Assembly: GCF_020687825.1 (NCBI RefSeq)
Contig: NZ_JAJEWP010000002.1
Span: 496,001-560,000, forward strand
DNA from: Fluctibacter halophilus
GTDB taxonomy: Bacteria; Pseudomonadota; Gammaproteobacteria; Enterobacterales; Alteromonadaceae
Direction of reading: 5' to 3'
Length of the DNA stretch: 64,000 bases
The notes beneath the pieces are model-generated. The model worked only from the letters and a program-made list of their open reading frames with translations, had not been told where the DNA came from and did no database searches. Both the position numbers and the translations under genes were made by a program. Shown in pieces: positions 34,907 through 43,115 of the stretch. Each line of letters opens with the position of its first letter. Position 1 is the first letter of the stretch.

Positions 34907-36496
34907 TTACAAGCCCAGCAACTGATGCGCTTTGGCCAGTACCGGGTCGGCCCCAAAACTGTGGTTTGACAATACCACTAGGGTATGGCCACTGCTGAGG
35001 TGCATTTCCATCTGGCTGCTAACCCCTGGGAATGAGCCGTTATGCCCGACGACAGGCTTACCGTTGCGATCCCACAGGATAAAACCAAAGCCATAATTTG
35101 ATGCACCGAATTCTTTTTTTGGTGTCATCGCCAGCTTAGTCATTGCCTGGCTCAATAACTCATGATTCATCAACGCCTGGGCAAAATGGAATAAGTCTTT
35201 CACGGTCGAATATCCACCGCCAGCCGGCCCGCCTCTCTTATCATGGATAAACAGATTGTTGCGCCACTGGTTCTGCTGGCCATGGAAGGAGTAGCCAATC
35301 GCCGCATTTTCAACAGGGAACTGCAAATCAAGGCTTGCCGTATCCGGCATAGCGGCTTTGTTAAACACGTTTTGCTGTACCACGTCGTAATAGGATAAGC
35401 CGGTGAGTTGTTCCAGCACCAGGCCGAGAATAAACATACCATCACTGCTATAGCGATATTGCGTGCCAGCGGGAAAATTACTGCCGATTTTGGCCAGCTT
35501 AGCCAGACAATCGTTTCTATCTGCGGTAGTGGTCAGTTCGCCCATCGGGCAGCTTAATGAGCCTACTCCGGAAGTATGCGACAGCAGGTGTTGAATCTGT
35601 ACCTGTGCTAATTCGGCGCCGGGCTCTTCTAATGGCATCACATCCACCAGCTTGTCGCTTAATTTCAGCTTACCGGCTTCCACTTGTTGTAAAATCGCTA
35701 CACTGGTGAACATCTTGTTCATCGATCCCAGATTGAAGCGCGTATTGATATTGATAGGCGCTTTAAATCGCTTCGACGCCATGCCCACTGCTTTTTCCAG
35801 CAATACCTTATTGTCCTTAGCGACCAACACCGTGCCGGAGAACACATCTTTAGAGGCAAGGCTATCAATGTAGGCAGAGAGTTCAGCCATCACCGCCGGT
35901 ACGTCGCTTACCACAGTATCAGGCGAATCGGTAACGTGTGCGCGAATGCGAATACGGGTGATTTTTTGCGGGAAGGTGTCGGTGTAGGACATCTCTATTC
36001 GGTAGGGCATTTGCGTATTGGATGAATTCACAAACACTTCAGAGGACACTACACCGTCGGCATGGTTCAGCACATTGGCGGATTGCAGGGTAAAGGCTCC
36101 ATGGAAATGGCTTTCCGCGGATAAATACCCTGCATACATATCCAGACCCAGTCGTTGCAGGGTCGAATCGGCAATGGTCGAGCTGGTAAAAGTACGGATC
36201 TGCGCGTAGTTTTGCGAGTTAATCGCGTTGACCAACTTATCACTCAATAAGCGGGTCAGGGTGCTTCGGGCCTCACTACACCATGAACAATTCTCATCGG
36301 CAGCTAAATCCAGCGCCTGTTGAAAGTGACGTTGTGCATTTAATGCATCGCCCTTGCTTGAGTAGCGCTGCGCCAGATTATTTAATTCACCTGCGCTTTT
36401 CTGCTCATCGCCAAAAGTGGGCGCGCAGAGTGACAGCAAAAGAGAACTAAATAATGCAAGATGTAAGCGGGAGACATTCTGATTTTGATTCTTCAA
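34907..36496 (-). CDS. Serine hydrolase with N-terminal TPR-like region
   Basis: 529 aa with a signal peptide (SSLLLSLCAPTFG). Residues 30-190 form a helical region with a TPR-like unit (NLAQRYSSKGDALNAQRHFQQALDLA), and residues 200-520 the beta-lactamase-like domain. SxxK is SMNK in NLGSMNKMFTSVA, followed by LLSHTSGVG and the third box HNG in GHNGSFPG. The usual Tyr-x-Asn box is Tyr-Ser-Ser in YRYSSDGMFILG, so the general-base environment differs from classic members. Its ribosome binding site is weak. Encoded with the esterase-like gene below it, and just downstream of the large regulator. Confidence 0.78.
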   Translation of the reverse strand: MKNQNQNVSRLHLALFSSLLLSLCAPTFGDEQKSAGELNNLAQRYSSKGDALNAQRHFQQALDLAADENCSWCSEARSTLTRLLSDKLVNAINSQNYAQIRTFTSSTIADSTLQRLGLDMYAGYLSAESHFHGAFTLQSANVLNHADGVVSSEVFVNSSNTQMPYRIEMSYTDTFPQKITRIRIRAHVTDSPDTVVSDVPAVMAELSAYIDSLASKDVFSGTVLVAKDNKVLLEKAVGMASKRFKAPININTRFNLGSMNKMFTSVAILQQVEAGKLKLSDKLVDVMPLEEPGAELAQVQIQHLLSHTSGVGSLSCPMGELTTTADRNDCLAKLAKIGSNFPAGTQYRYSSDGMFILGLVLEQLTGLSYYDVVQQNVFNKAAMPDTASLDLQFPVENAAIGYSFHGQQNQWRNNLFIHDKRGGPAGGGYSTVKDLFHFAQALMNHELLSQAMTKLAMTPKKEFGASNYGFGFILWDRNGKPVVGHNGSFPGVSSQMEMHLSSGHTLVVLSNHSFGADPVLAKAHQLLGL

Positions 36497-36686
36497 CGAC
36501 CTAATCCATGTAGATAACTATTTATTCACCACATTATTAGGAAGGCTTTCGTGCCTGAACTCAAGGTGAGCTGGCTGATGAAAAGCTGATGGTTTGTTGA
36601 GGTAACGGATTTTCTCGGAAAAACTAGCCATATCATTACTGCAATAGTCAACTCCCACAGCAGCAACGTAGTGAAGCGATTTGGGC

Positions 36687-38795
36687 TTACTGTAACTCGG
36701 CTACTTCCTGATTGATATTGACATACTGACTGAGTAGCAGCTTGCCATCCTTCAGGTCCAATACTTTCCAAGTGGTCGGTGTGAGCTGAATCACTGGCCG
36801 GATAAACGTACCGTCAGTACTATACTCATTTAATACGAAGGAGCTTTTATCCGCGCTGTATAGCTTCTGCTTGTGAACGAACAATGCGTCACCGTTTAAT
36901 GCTGATAAGCGACTTACACCTGGTATGTGAGGGTCTAAAGCACGTACGAATACCTCGCCTTTAACATTGCTAAAGATAATCTGGTCGTTCACTTGCCAGG
37001 CGTTCACAATCCGTTGGAGATGATAGGGTGTTAAGGTGTTTTTACTTAGGTCAAGCTGATACAACGCGCCGGGAACTGGATCATTCAATGTAACCAGCAA
37101 TTGCTCTTGTTCAACCCAGCCTAACACCGCGGTAATGGGTTGATGGGTAGGATAATGCTGACGCATTCCTTCAAGATCAGAGATAACCAGACCTGTTGTT
37201 GATGCCCACGCCAGAGAACGGCCATCTGGCGCCCACGCATAGCTTCTTATCGGGTTTCGTGGGCTTTCATCACTAAGTTGAAACGCTTTGTGGTTATCCC
37301 AAATCCAGACTTGATCGCTGCCGCTTCTGTCTGACAAAAAAGCAATGAGTTCGCCAATGGGCTGATAGCGGGCAAGATGTTCCTGTGCCCTAGTGCGGGC
37401 AAAACTTTTAAACGGCAGATTGGTTTCATTCACATCGTTGCGAAGTTGTGCACGCGGTTTGTCGAACAGCGAAATCTGGGCAATATCTACATCTTTGCCC
37501 CCTTGAATGACCAACATAGCATTTGATATCGGATGCATATCCGCTTCAACAATATTATCCGCTGGCGTTTTAATGGCTTGCATATCGCCGTTAAGGCCAA
37601 TGTGGAATAAGGCGCTATTGATGACCGCATAGAGATAGTCTGCGTCCGGGGAAAACTTACCTTTTATCTGCACATCAGGATGCATTCCGGGTAATAAACG
37701 AATCGCTTCTCGGCTCTGCACGTGGCCTCTATGATCAAGGAAAGTCATCACAGGGTGACCTGTCTGGTCTCTTCCAAACACAACCAGCTTTCTTTCCTCA
37801 GGAGCATAGTCAAAGTGGTAAAGATACTCATCGTCAGGCGCGTATATCACCTGATGGACCTGGGTTAAATCATTGTATTGCACCATTTGATTTTGCCCAT
37901 CCACGGATTGCAAGAATACGTATTGGTGATTGGACAAAGCCTTAGGCATATAAACATATTCAGCCTGGCATTGATGACGTAATACCGGCTTTTGCGGAGT
38001 TTTCAAGGCTAACGAAAAATCTAATGTGGCGACGCTCCTGCATTGTCCGTCATCAAACCAATCGGAAACGTTCTGCGCAGCCGTTTCACAGTCAGATGAC
38101 ACGGCAAATATCAGCTCGCGCCCATCGACGGTATAGCTTGCTCCACTATATTTGGCCGCAACAGCAGTCAGTTGAGTTTCCTGTCCAGTAGCCAATTGTC
38201 TGGCCCATAGATGACTTTTGCATCCACCGGCATAACGGTTAAACACGATATAGTGACCATCCGGGCTATATATTGCCTGCGACTCATGGGCATCAGTTTG
38301 GGTGAGCGTTTGAATTTCAGTGTATTGCTGTGACTGCCTGCCCGGTAGAAAATCAAACATGCTCAGGAACAATATTGCTGTGATCCCCGCCAGCGTAAAA
38401 GCCGTCACTTTAATTCCCCAACCTTTCGGTAGATTAGGGGTTGATGGGAGTTTCAGTGGGGTTGTATTCTCATCCAGCCAGCGTACCTCCGCATTTAGCC
38501 GGTAACCAATTTTAGGATGAGTGAATATCACATGAGGCGATTTAGCATCGTCACCTAACTCTTTGCGTAGAATGGCAATACAACGCTGCAAGGCATTAGG
38601 CACCACCTCCATGCCTGCCCAAGCATGCTGCATAATTTCCTGATGAGTGACGACTTCATTTTGTCTGGACGCCAGGCAATATAAGACCTTCAACACCTTG
38701 GGTTCAACCTGCACCTGCTGCTCCCCGCGAATAATCAGTGAGCGCGGCAAGTCAATCAGGAAATCGTTAATGTAGAGTTTTGTTTTAGCCGGCAT
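36687..38795 (-). CDS. CadC-like membrane-anchored regulator with TolB-like periplasmic domain
   Basis: 702 aa from ATG 38795 (an in-frame GTG at 38810 is an alternative). Residues 1-100 are an OmpR/CadC-type winged helix: FLIDLPRSLIIRGEQQVQVEPKVLKVLYCLASRQNEVV (split), HAWAGMEVVPNALQRCIAILRKELGDD and KIGYRLNAEV. A single membrane helix (about 127-147, VTAFTLAGITAILFLSMFDFL) leads to a large periplasmic domain of WD40/TolB-like blades with YSPDGHYIVF and WAPDGRSLAW. This layout suggests a transcription factor that senses periplasmic ligands. Divergent from the MBL-fold gene at 39000; 204 bases between. Confidence 0.85.
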   Translation of the reverse strand: MPAKTKLYINDFLIDLPRSLIIRGEQQVQVEPKVLKVLYCLASRQNEVVTHQEIMQHAWAGMEVVPNALQRCIAILRKELGDDAKSPHVIFTHPKIGYRLNAEVRWLDENTTPLKLPSTPNLPKGWGIKVTAFTLAGITAILFLSMFDFLPGRQSQQYTEIQTLTQTDAHESQAIYSPDGHYIVFNRYAGGCKSHLWARQLATGQETQLTAVAAKYSGASYTVDGRELIFAVSSDCETAAQNVSDWFDDGQCRSVATLDFSLALKTPQKPVLRHQCQAEYVYMPKALSNHQYVFLQSVDGQNQMVQYNDLTQVHQVIYAPDDEYLYHFDYAPEERKLVVFGRDQTGHPVMTFLDHRGHVQSREAIRLLPGMHPDVQIKGKFSPDADYLYAVINSALFHIGLNGDMQAIKTPADNIVEADMHPISNAMLVIQGGKDVDIAQISLFDKPRAQLRNDVNETNLPFKSFARTRAQEHLARYQPIGELIAFLSDRSGSDQVWIWDNHKAFQLSDESPRNPIRSYAWAPDGRSLAWASTTGLVISDLEGMRQHYPTHQPITAVLGWVEQEQLLVTLNDPVPGALYQLDLSKNTLTPYHLQRIVNAWQVNDQIIFSNVKGEVFVRALDPHIPGVSRLSALNGDALFVHKQKLYSADKSSFVLNEYSTDGTFIRPVIQLTPTTWKVLDLKDGKLLLSQYVNINQEVAELQ

Positions 38796-38999
38796 ACAAT
38801 CGTGCAACACGTAAGTCTCAGCGCGCCAGTCTATTCGCTGGAAATAGCTCTGTCCACCTACCGGTCCTCTTTACTGCAAATCCCCGTTAATTTGCAGCCA
38901 TCAGGAATTCATCAGCAATTCATCACGTTACCATTGTGGCTCCACATTGCTGCGGCCTGTTCAATATCTGCCTTGATTCGTTTTGCCTTAGGATATTAA

Positions 39000-40547
39000 A
39001 TGCAAAATCACTACGTTAGGGTACGAAATACCTTGCGCGGCGCACTGTTCATACTTACAACGCTTGTTGCGTCACATGTGGCAGCTGCGACGAAAGAAAA
39101 TCAAATCATTCAAAAAACGGTTACAGCCTACGGCGGTAATACATTATTGAAGCTGCAAAGCCTGACCCTGAATGATTCTTTCTACCAATACTCACAATGG
39201 CAAAGCAGCCATGCGTTACAAGGGCCGATGATAGGTTATTTGAGTGAGCAACAGGTAAGATTAAGCATAGATTTTGTTAATCATCGCAAAGCACTCAGAC
39301 AGGCCACCTTCAGGCTGGTAGACGGTCACGGCAGCGAAATCCCCAGCGTAACCCATCGTCTTTTCACAGACACAAGAGGGTACTCAGTTGACCATGCATT
39401 GCAGGTCTACTACGACGCGCCCGCAATGACCTTTGATAACGCAGATTCAGGCATGAGTCGTCTGATTGACACCCTGATTGTTAAGCAACTTTACGCTGAT
39501 AAAGATCACAGCGAGTGGCGTGACATTGCCTATATTCAGGGCGTTCCTCACGATGTTCTAAGCGTTAACTCAGGCCAGAAAAACGAATATACCGTGTACC
39601 TGAATCAGCAAAACGGTTACCTGAGCCGGGTCCTGCGTAAACAAGGCGCTCAGTTAACCACCTACAATTTTCTCCAGCATCAGCGAAGCGGTGATTTAGG
39701 CTGGGCCAGACAAGTTTTTGTGAGCACTCCAGTCCGTCCTGTTTATCACTCAACTAACCGGACAATTACGTTTAATACGACACAGGAAGGGGATTTCAAC
39801 CTGCCAGAAATCTATCCTCAGCGTTCTCGGTCAGCGGTAGTGGATAGCACCGAACTTACCCTGCAAAAACTCGCCAAAGATGTTTATTGGATCGGGCAGG
39901 ACTGGAGCTACAGCCTGTTTATTGATATGGGCGATTATTATATTTCGGCGGGTGCGTGGCAAACAGACCGCGAATCGCATGCCTGGCAAAATGGTCTGGA
40001 CTTGCTGCACAAGACGACAGGGAAAAATAAGCCAGTAAAACAGCATATTGTCACCCATCATCATCATGACCACATGATGGGTTTACATGACGTGATTAAA
40101 CAAGGCGCCGAGTTAGTCATTCATCCCAATAACATACCTGCGGTACAACAGCACTTGTCAAAGCCTCTGTCCGAACAGCGTTTTATCCCCATCGCTGATA
40201 CCACGCTGTTGGCCAACGACAAAGTCATGTTGTTTGATGTCCCCAACAGCCATGCCAATCACAATCTGGTCATTTACCTGCCAGAGCAGAAAATATTGTT
40301 CTCCGAAGATATGTTCGGTAGCGGTTTACAGCAAGGGTTTCATTCACCGGCCAACTGGCCGGATCTGGATACCTACAACCGCTTGCAGACGCTAAATGAT
40401 AAAGTCACGGCACTGGCATTGGATGTTGAACAATATGTATCATCACATCACGCTCGCGTATTAAGTCAGCAAGAAATCGATCAGGCGCTCTCCATCATCG
40501 TGCCGAAAAAGCAAGAACTGCTAATGCGCTTATTTGCTGAACACTAA
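39000..40547 (+). CDS. Exported metallo-beta-lactamase fold hydrolase
   Basis: 515 aa from the ATG at 39000, preceded by TTAGGAT. A signal peptide ends near SHVAAA (about residue 31). The N-terminal 270 residues are a beta-rich domain of unknown role; the C-terminal half is an MBL-fold hydrolase with the metal motif HHHHDHMMG (about residue 357; an H-x-H-x-D-H form), SHANHNLVIYL and HHA near the end as further metal ligands. The substrate is unknown. Divergent transcription from the CadC/TolB-like regulator suggests that it is a target. The next gene, a GST, starts 87 bases later. Confidence 0.82.
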   Translation: MQNHYVRVRNTLRGALFILTTLVASHVAAATKENQIIQKTVTAYGGNTLLKLQSLTLNDSFYQYSQWQSSHALQGPMIGYLSEQQVRLSIDFVNHRKALRQATFRLVDGHGSEIPSVTHRLFTDTRGYSVDHALQVYYDAPAMTFDNADSGMSRLIDTLIVKQLYADKDHSEWRDIAYIQGVPHDVLSVNSGQKNEYTVYLNQQNGYLSRVLRKQGAQLTTYNFLQHQRSGDLGWARQVFVSTPVRPVYHSTNRTITFNTTQEGDFNLPEIYPQRSRSAVVDSTELTLQKLAKDVYWIGQDWSYSLFIDMGDYYISAGAWQTDRESHAWQNGLDLLHKTTGKNKPVKQHIVTHHHHDHMMGLHDVIKQGAELVIHPNNIPAVQQHLSKPLSEQRFIPIADTTLLANDKVMLFDVPNSHANHNLVIYLPEQKILFSEDMFGSGLQQGFHSPANWPDLDTYNRLQTLNDKVTALALDVEQYVSSHHARVLSQQEIDQALSIIVPKKQELLMRLFAEH

Positions 40548-40563
40548 TTAGCGCTTATGCAAT

Positions 40564-40597
40564 CAGGGCTTCAACGTGTTTAGCACGCCAGCCCTGA
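40564..40597. repeat. Hairpin between MBL-fold and GST genes
   Basis: Outer arms TCAGGGCT (40564-40571) and AGCCCTGA (40590-40597) are perfect complements, and the loop contains a second pair CGTG/CACG. It lies 17 bases after the MBL-fold stop. No T tract follows, so it could be a processing or attenuating structure rather than a terminator. Confidence 0.45.
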
Positions 40598-40634
40598 CAC
40601 CCCATATGCCGGATAAGGTTAAAAGGACCGGGTC

Positions 40635-41291
40635 TTGAACAGGTTAATTTGGGTGATTGACTCGCCCTACTCCAGAGCGACAAAATGGCTGTTGCTAAAA
40701 CTGCACGTGAGCCACGCTGATCATCTGCTTGGCTGGCAAAACCTGGCTCATGATCCTCTGTTACTTGCGCACAACCCCAAGCAGCAGGTACCCACGTTGC
40801 TACTGGAAGACCGGACAATTAGCGATTCCCTGCTGATTGCCTTGCAGTTTTTACCTGATGAATGGCATCAGACAGTAGATGCGCAGCTTTTCCGATTGGC
40901 TGACGGTGATTTTGAAGCGGCAATTATCTTCTTTTTCCGGGCAAATCTGCTGGAAAAGAACTTTAGCAAAAATGACAGCAGTGAGTTTATGCGTCAGGCA
41001 GGCGAAACGACTTACAGAAAAAGCCTGGATGTTTTATTTGATACCATACAAGTCAGCGACATTGAGCAACCGATAAATTTTGGTCTGGTCCTGGTATTTT
41101 CAACCATCCTGGCCTGCCGGCATCTCGCCAACAGTCTAGAAGTCAACACACACAGACTTAATGAACTGCAGGCGTTAAGTCGCCTTATTGAGACCGATAA
41201 AGAGTATCAGCATCTGGTCCAACACTATTTTGCTGATTCGGAAAATGCGCTGCCATTTTATATCGGCAGCGAGATAATCCCCGATTGCTAA
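40635..41291 (+). CDS. Glutathione S-transferase-like protein
   Basis: 218 aa from a TTG at 40635 with AAGGA 8 bases upstream. It opens RLIWVIDSPYSRATKWLLLKLHV, with the N-terminal thioredoxin-like domain of GSTs and the Ser-Pro-Tyr-Ser cluster where the glutathione-activating residue sits, followed by QQVPTLLLEDRTISDS (cis-proline and the Glu/Asp-Ser glutathione-binding pair). The C-terminal half is all-helical. Likely a cytoplasmic detoxification enzyme; the substrate is unknown. It follows the MBL-fold gene at 87 bases and may be in its operon. Confidence 0.8.
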   Translation: MNRLIWVIDSPYSRATKWLLLKLHVSHADHLLGWQNLAHDPLLLAHNPKQQVPTLLLEDRTISDSLLIALQFLPDEWHQTVDAQLFRLADGDFEAAIIFFFRANLLEKNFSKNDSSEFMRQAGETTYRKSLDVLFDTIQVSDIEQPINFGLVLVFSTILACRHLANSLEVNTHRLNELQALSRLIETDKEYQHLVQHYFADSENALPFYIGSEIIPDC

Positions 41292-41337
41292 CAAACCAAT
41301 CATTTCAGACATAGAGTCTGGTAAATAACCACCTGTT

Positions 41338-41397
41338 CAGTAGACACATCACTACCATACTTTAAAGTTAAGCGTGTGATCGGATGTCTGCTTTGGA
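41338..41397 (+). repeat. Imperfect direct repeat flanking an AT-rich gene, copy 1
   Basis: Begins with the 13-mer CAGTAGACACATC and ends with GGATGTCTGCTTTGGA. The second copy (42397-42462) begins with the identical 13-mer and ends with a sequence matching at 14 of 16 bases; the middles are more diverged. The copies lie either side of the membrane gene at 41786-42349. Confidence 0.6.
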
Positions 41398-41606
41398 GAA
41401 ATTGCTAGATCAATTTCTCGGTACAACGAAGGTCCGCATTTGCTCTAAGCGCTCATATGGAGCTACGAAGAGTCGTCATCCTCGCGCACGACTGCATGGA
41501 TGCAGGAGGTAGAGCGTCTCAGGAGACAAAGCCGAGGCGAGGACCTCCCACATTTATTGACTCACACGAATTAACACTGTTTTGGTTAGTCATCAACCCA
41601 ATGGAG

Positions 41607-41626
41607 ATTGCGGCCTTCGCCGCAAT
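41607..41626. repeat. REP-like perfect hairpin
   Basis: ATTGCGGC-CTTC-GCCGCAAT, a perfect 8-bp stem with a 4-base loop, set in a TGGAG...ATGACG context that is a common form of intergenic repeat in marine bacteria as I recall. No T tract, so not a standard terminator. Only one copy noticed in the window. Confidence 0.5.
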
Positions 41627-41638
41627 GACGTTAGCGTT

Positions 41639-41714
41639 TGCTGAACTTCGCTAGAGCGGGCAGTACGGCGCTGAATATGCAATGGAGGTGGGTGTTTGCT
41701 AAGTGCCAGAAGGG
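41639..41714 (+). repeat. Dispersed repeat, copy 2
   Basis: About 76 bases matching 32072-32150; the first 27 are identical, the rest is partly conserved. The copy ends 72 bases upstream of the probable start of the AT-rich membrane gene. The two copies are in the same direction and 9.6 kb apart. Confidence 0.7.
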
Positions 41715-41785
41715 GGCTATTGAAACAAGTTAGTGTAATATCTTTTCTATTACGAAGTGGACTATCAATAAATGGTTTCATAGAG

Positions 41786-42349
41786 ATGGGGAATATTGAA
41801 TTGAGAGGTATTTACCTTGAGTTTTACAACTGGTTGATTGAAAGGCGACTCTTAAGTATTTCGATAGTGATAGCTGTATTTTCTTTTGGAACGCTTATCG
41901 ATATCGAGACAAAAAACTACTTATTTATTTATTCCATTTTCCTTTTTAGTGGAATTTTTGTGCAAGACATTGAAGTCGACACCTCATTTTTTCTCGACAA
42001 AAGCGAGCTGTTCGAGTTCGACAAGGCCTACTTTTACTCAATGTTCCATACTTTCAAATGGATGAGTTTTTTGGTGACTTCCTTAATTGTCTCAAAATGG
42101 AAACTGTCTCTAGATCTTTTGATTGCAGTTGCATACGGTGGTCTGCATCTAGCTACATGGATTCCACTTTATTTTGTGCCAAATGGAGGAATACAAAGTA
42201 AGAAGCAAGCGTGGACACTTATGGCGGCTGAACTCTTTGTTTTCTCATTCACAATCCTAATTGGGCAAAACCTAGTATCAAAATTTTCTGGCTTGACTTG
42301 GTTTGGTCCAATTTTAAGTAAACCTCTTGAGTTATTTGGTCTTAGTTGA
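41786..42349 (+). CDS. AT-rich membrane protein, function unknown
   Basis: 187 aa from ATG 41786; the frame continues upstream to a TTG inside the repeat (41696), which is unlikely as a start. Composition is clearly more AT-rich than neighbouring genes (many Phe, Ile, Leu, Lys and Ser), a sign of transfer. Hydrophobic segments near residues 20-38, 42-55, 90-105, 112-130 and 145-162 suggest four or five membrane helices, with an acidic loop VDTSFFLDKSELFEFD between two of them. No family recognised. Imperfect repeats lie on both sides. Confidence 0.55.
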   Translation: MGNIELRGIYLEFYNWLIERRLLSISIVIAVFSFGTLIDIETKNYLFIYSIFLFSGIFVQDIEVDTSFFLDKSELFEFDKAYFYSMFHTFKWMSFLVTSLIVSKWKLSLDLLIAVAYGGLHLATWIPLYFVPNGGIQSKKQAWTLMAAELFVFSFTILIGQNLVSKFSGLTWFGPILSKPLELFGLS

Positions 42350-42396
42350 AGTGTTTGCAAAATCAATCATAGAGAGGCGCTGAATCTCTACCAGCG

Positions 42397-42462
42397 CAGT
42401 AGACACATCGTAATCATAAATTGCAGAGTAAGATAAATTTGAGGATGGATGTCGTCTTTGGA
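42397..42462 (+). repeat. Imperfect direct repeat flanking an AT-rich gene, copy 2
   Basis: Begins CAGTAGACACATC, identical to copy 1 at 41338, and ends GGATGTCGTCTTTGGA (14 of 16 bases shared). The interval between the copies is about 1 kb and holds one AT-rich gene plus other repeats. Confidence 0.6.
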
Positions 42463-42520
42463 AGAATGAGCGCCAGCCAAGCTTTAGACGTCCCATTTAT
42501 AATTGCCTTGTTATCTGAAT

Positions 42521-42895
42521 TTATTCAATATCCCACTCAGCAACGTCTTCGACTGGCCTTGGCAATCTGCCTTCTAACCATTCAGCACATGTGCCTGGTC
42601 TAAAGTCCATGTTTTCGCACTCTATTACCCAAGATAAGAATTCTTCGGGGCCACCGTTCATATATGGTGGTGGCGACACAGGGTAAAACGAAGTTGGAAG
42701 TCGTTCATCTAATGATAAGTAATTTAGTACATGACCTAACTCTTGAACTGTATGCCATGCTAAGTGGTGGTTGATATCAATTGTAAACTTAACCCACCAG
42801 CTTTCATTGTCTTCTGAGCCATAACCTATTGAACCTGTTATCGCAGGTACTTTTTCTAGGAACTCAATTAACTTTGTATATGCTCGATTATCCAT
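42521..42895 (-). CDS. Hypothetical protein (cassette-like)
   Basis: 124 aa cytoplasmic acidic protein. It holds a WWVKFTIDINHHLAWHTVQELGHVLNYLSLDERLP region (split), then FYPVSPPPYMNGGPEEFLSWVIECENMDF, and ends in WDIE. This style of short acidic protein is frequent among integron cassettes and immunity-like proteins, and I have a vague memory of similar ones in Vibrio, but no motif assigns a function. AT-rich coding, no strong ribosome binding site. It lies in the repeat-rich zone, convergent with the AT-rich membrane gene, and may have been acquired together with it. Confidence 0.5.
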   Translation of the reverse strand: MDNRAYTKLIEFLEKVPAITGSIGYGSEDNESWWVKFTIDINHHLAWHTVQELGHVLNYLSLDERLPTSFYPVSPPPYMNGGPEEFLSWVIECENMDFRPGTCAEWLEGRLPRPVEDVAEWDIE

Positions 42896-43115
42896 AATTC
42901 ACATAACAACTTATTACTGAGACTTCATAGTAACACTCGCTTCCCCTGAAAAACCATGTTCCGTGTTTTCAATGGAAAGGGTGTTGTGAAAACTAAGGTC
43001 TGCTCAACGCAAAAGAGCAGTCATTCGTTAGAACTTCCTGCTACGTCAGCAATTCGCTCTGTCCGGCCCTCTGGCATTATTCTGAAGGCCAGAGAACGGT
43101 CTGACAGTGAAACCT

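Larger units (their letters stand above)
41292..41785. repeat. Repeat-rich intergenic region of about 490 bases
   Basis: No gene is convincing. It carries, in order, a 60-base element (41338-41397), a long hairpin-forming block with CCTCGC (41476) facing GCGAGG (about 41540), a perfect 8-bp stem with a CTTC loop (41607-41626), and the second copy of the dispersed repeat (41639-41714). The density of hairpins suggests intergenic repeat elements (REP-like) accumulated next to an AT-rich gene. Confidence 0.55.

Noticed and set aside
41289-41373. Possible integron attC site after the GST gene (TAACAAAC to GTTAAGC)
   Set aside because: The ends look right but the arms do not pair, the second repeat copy lacks a GTTRRRY box, and there is no integrase.
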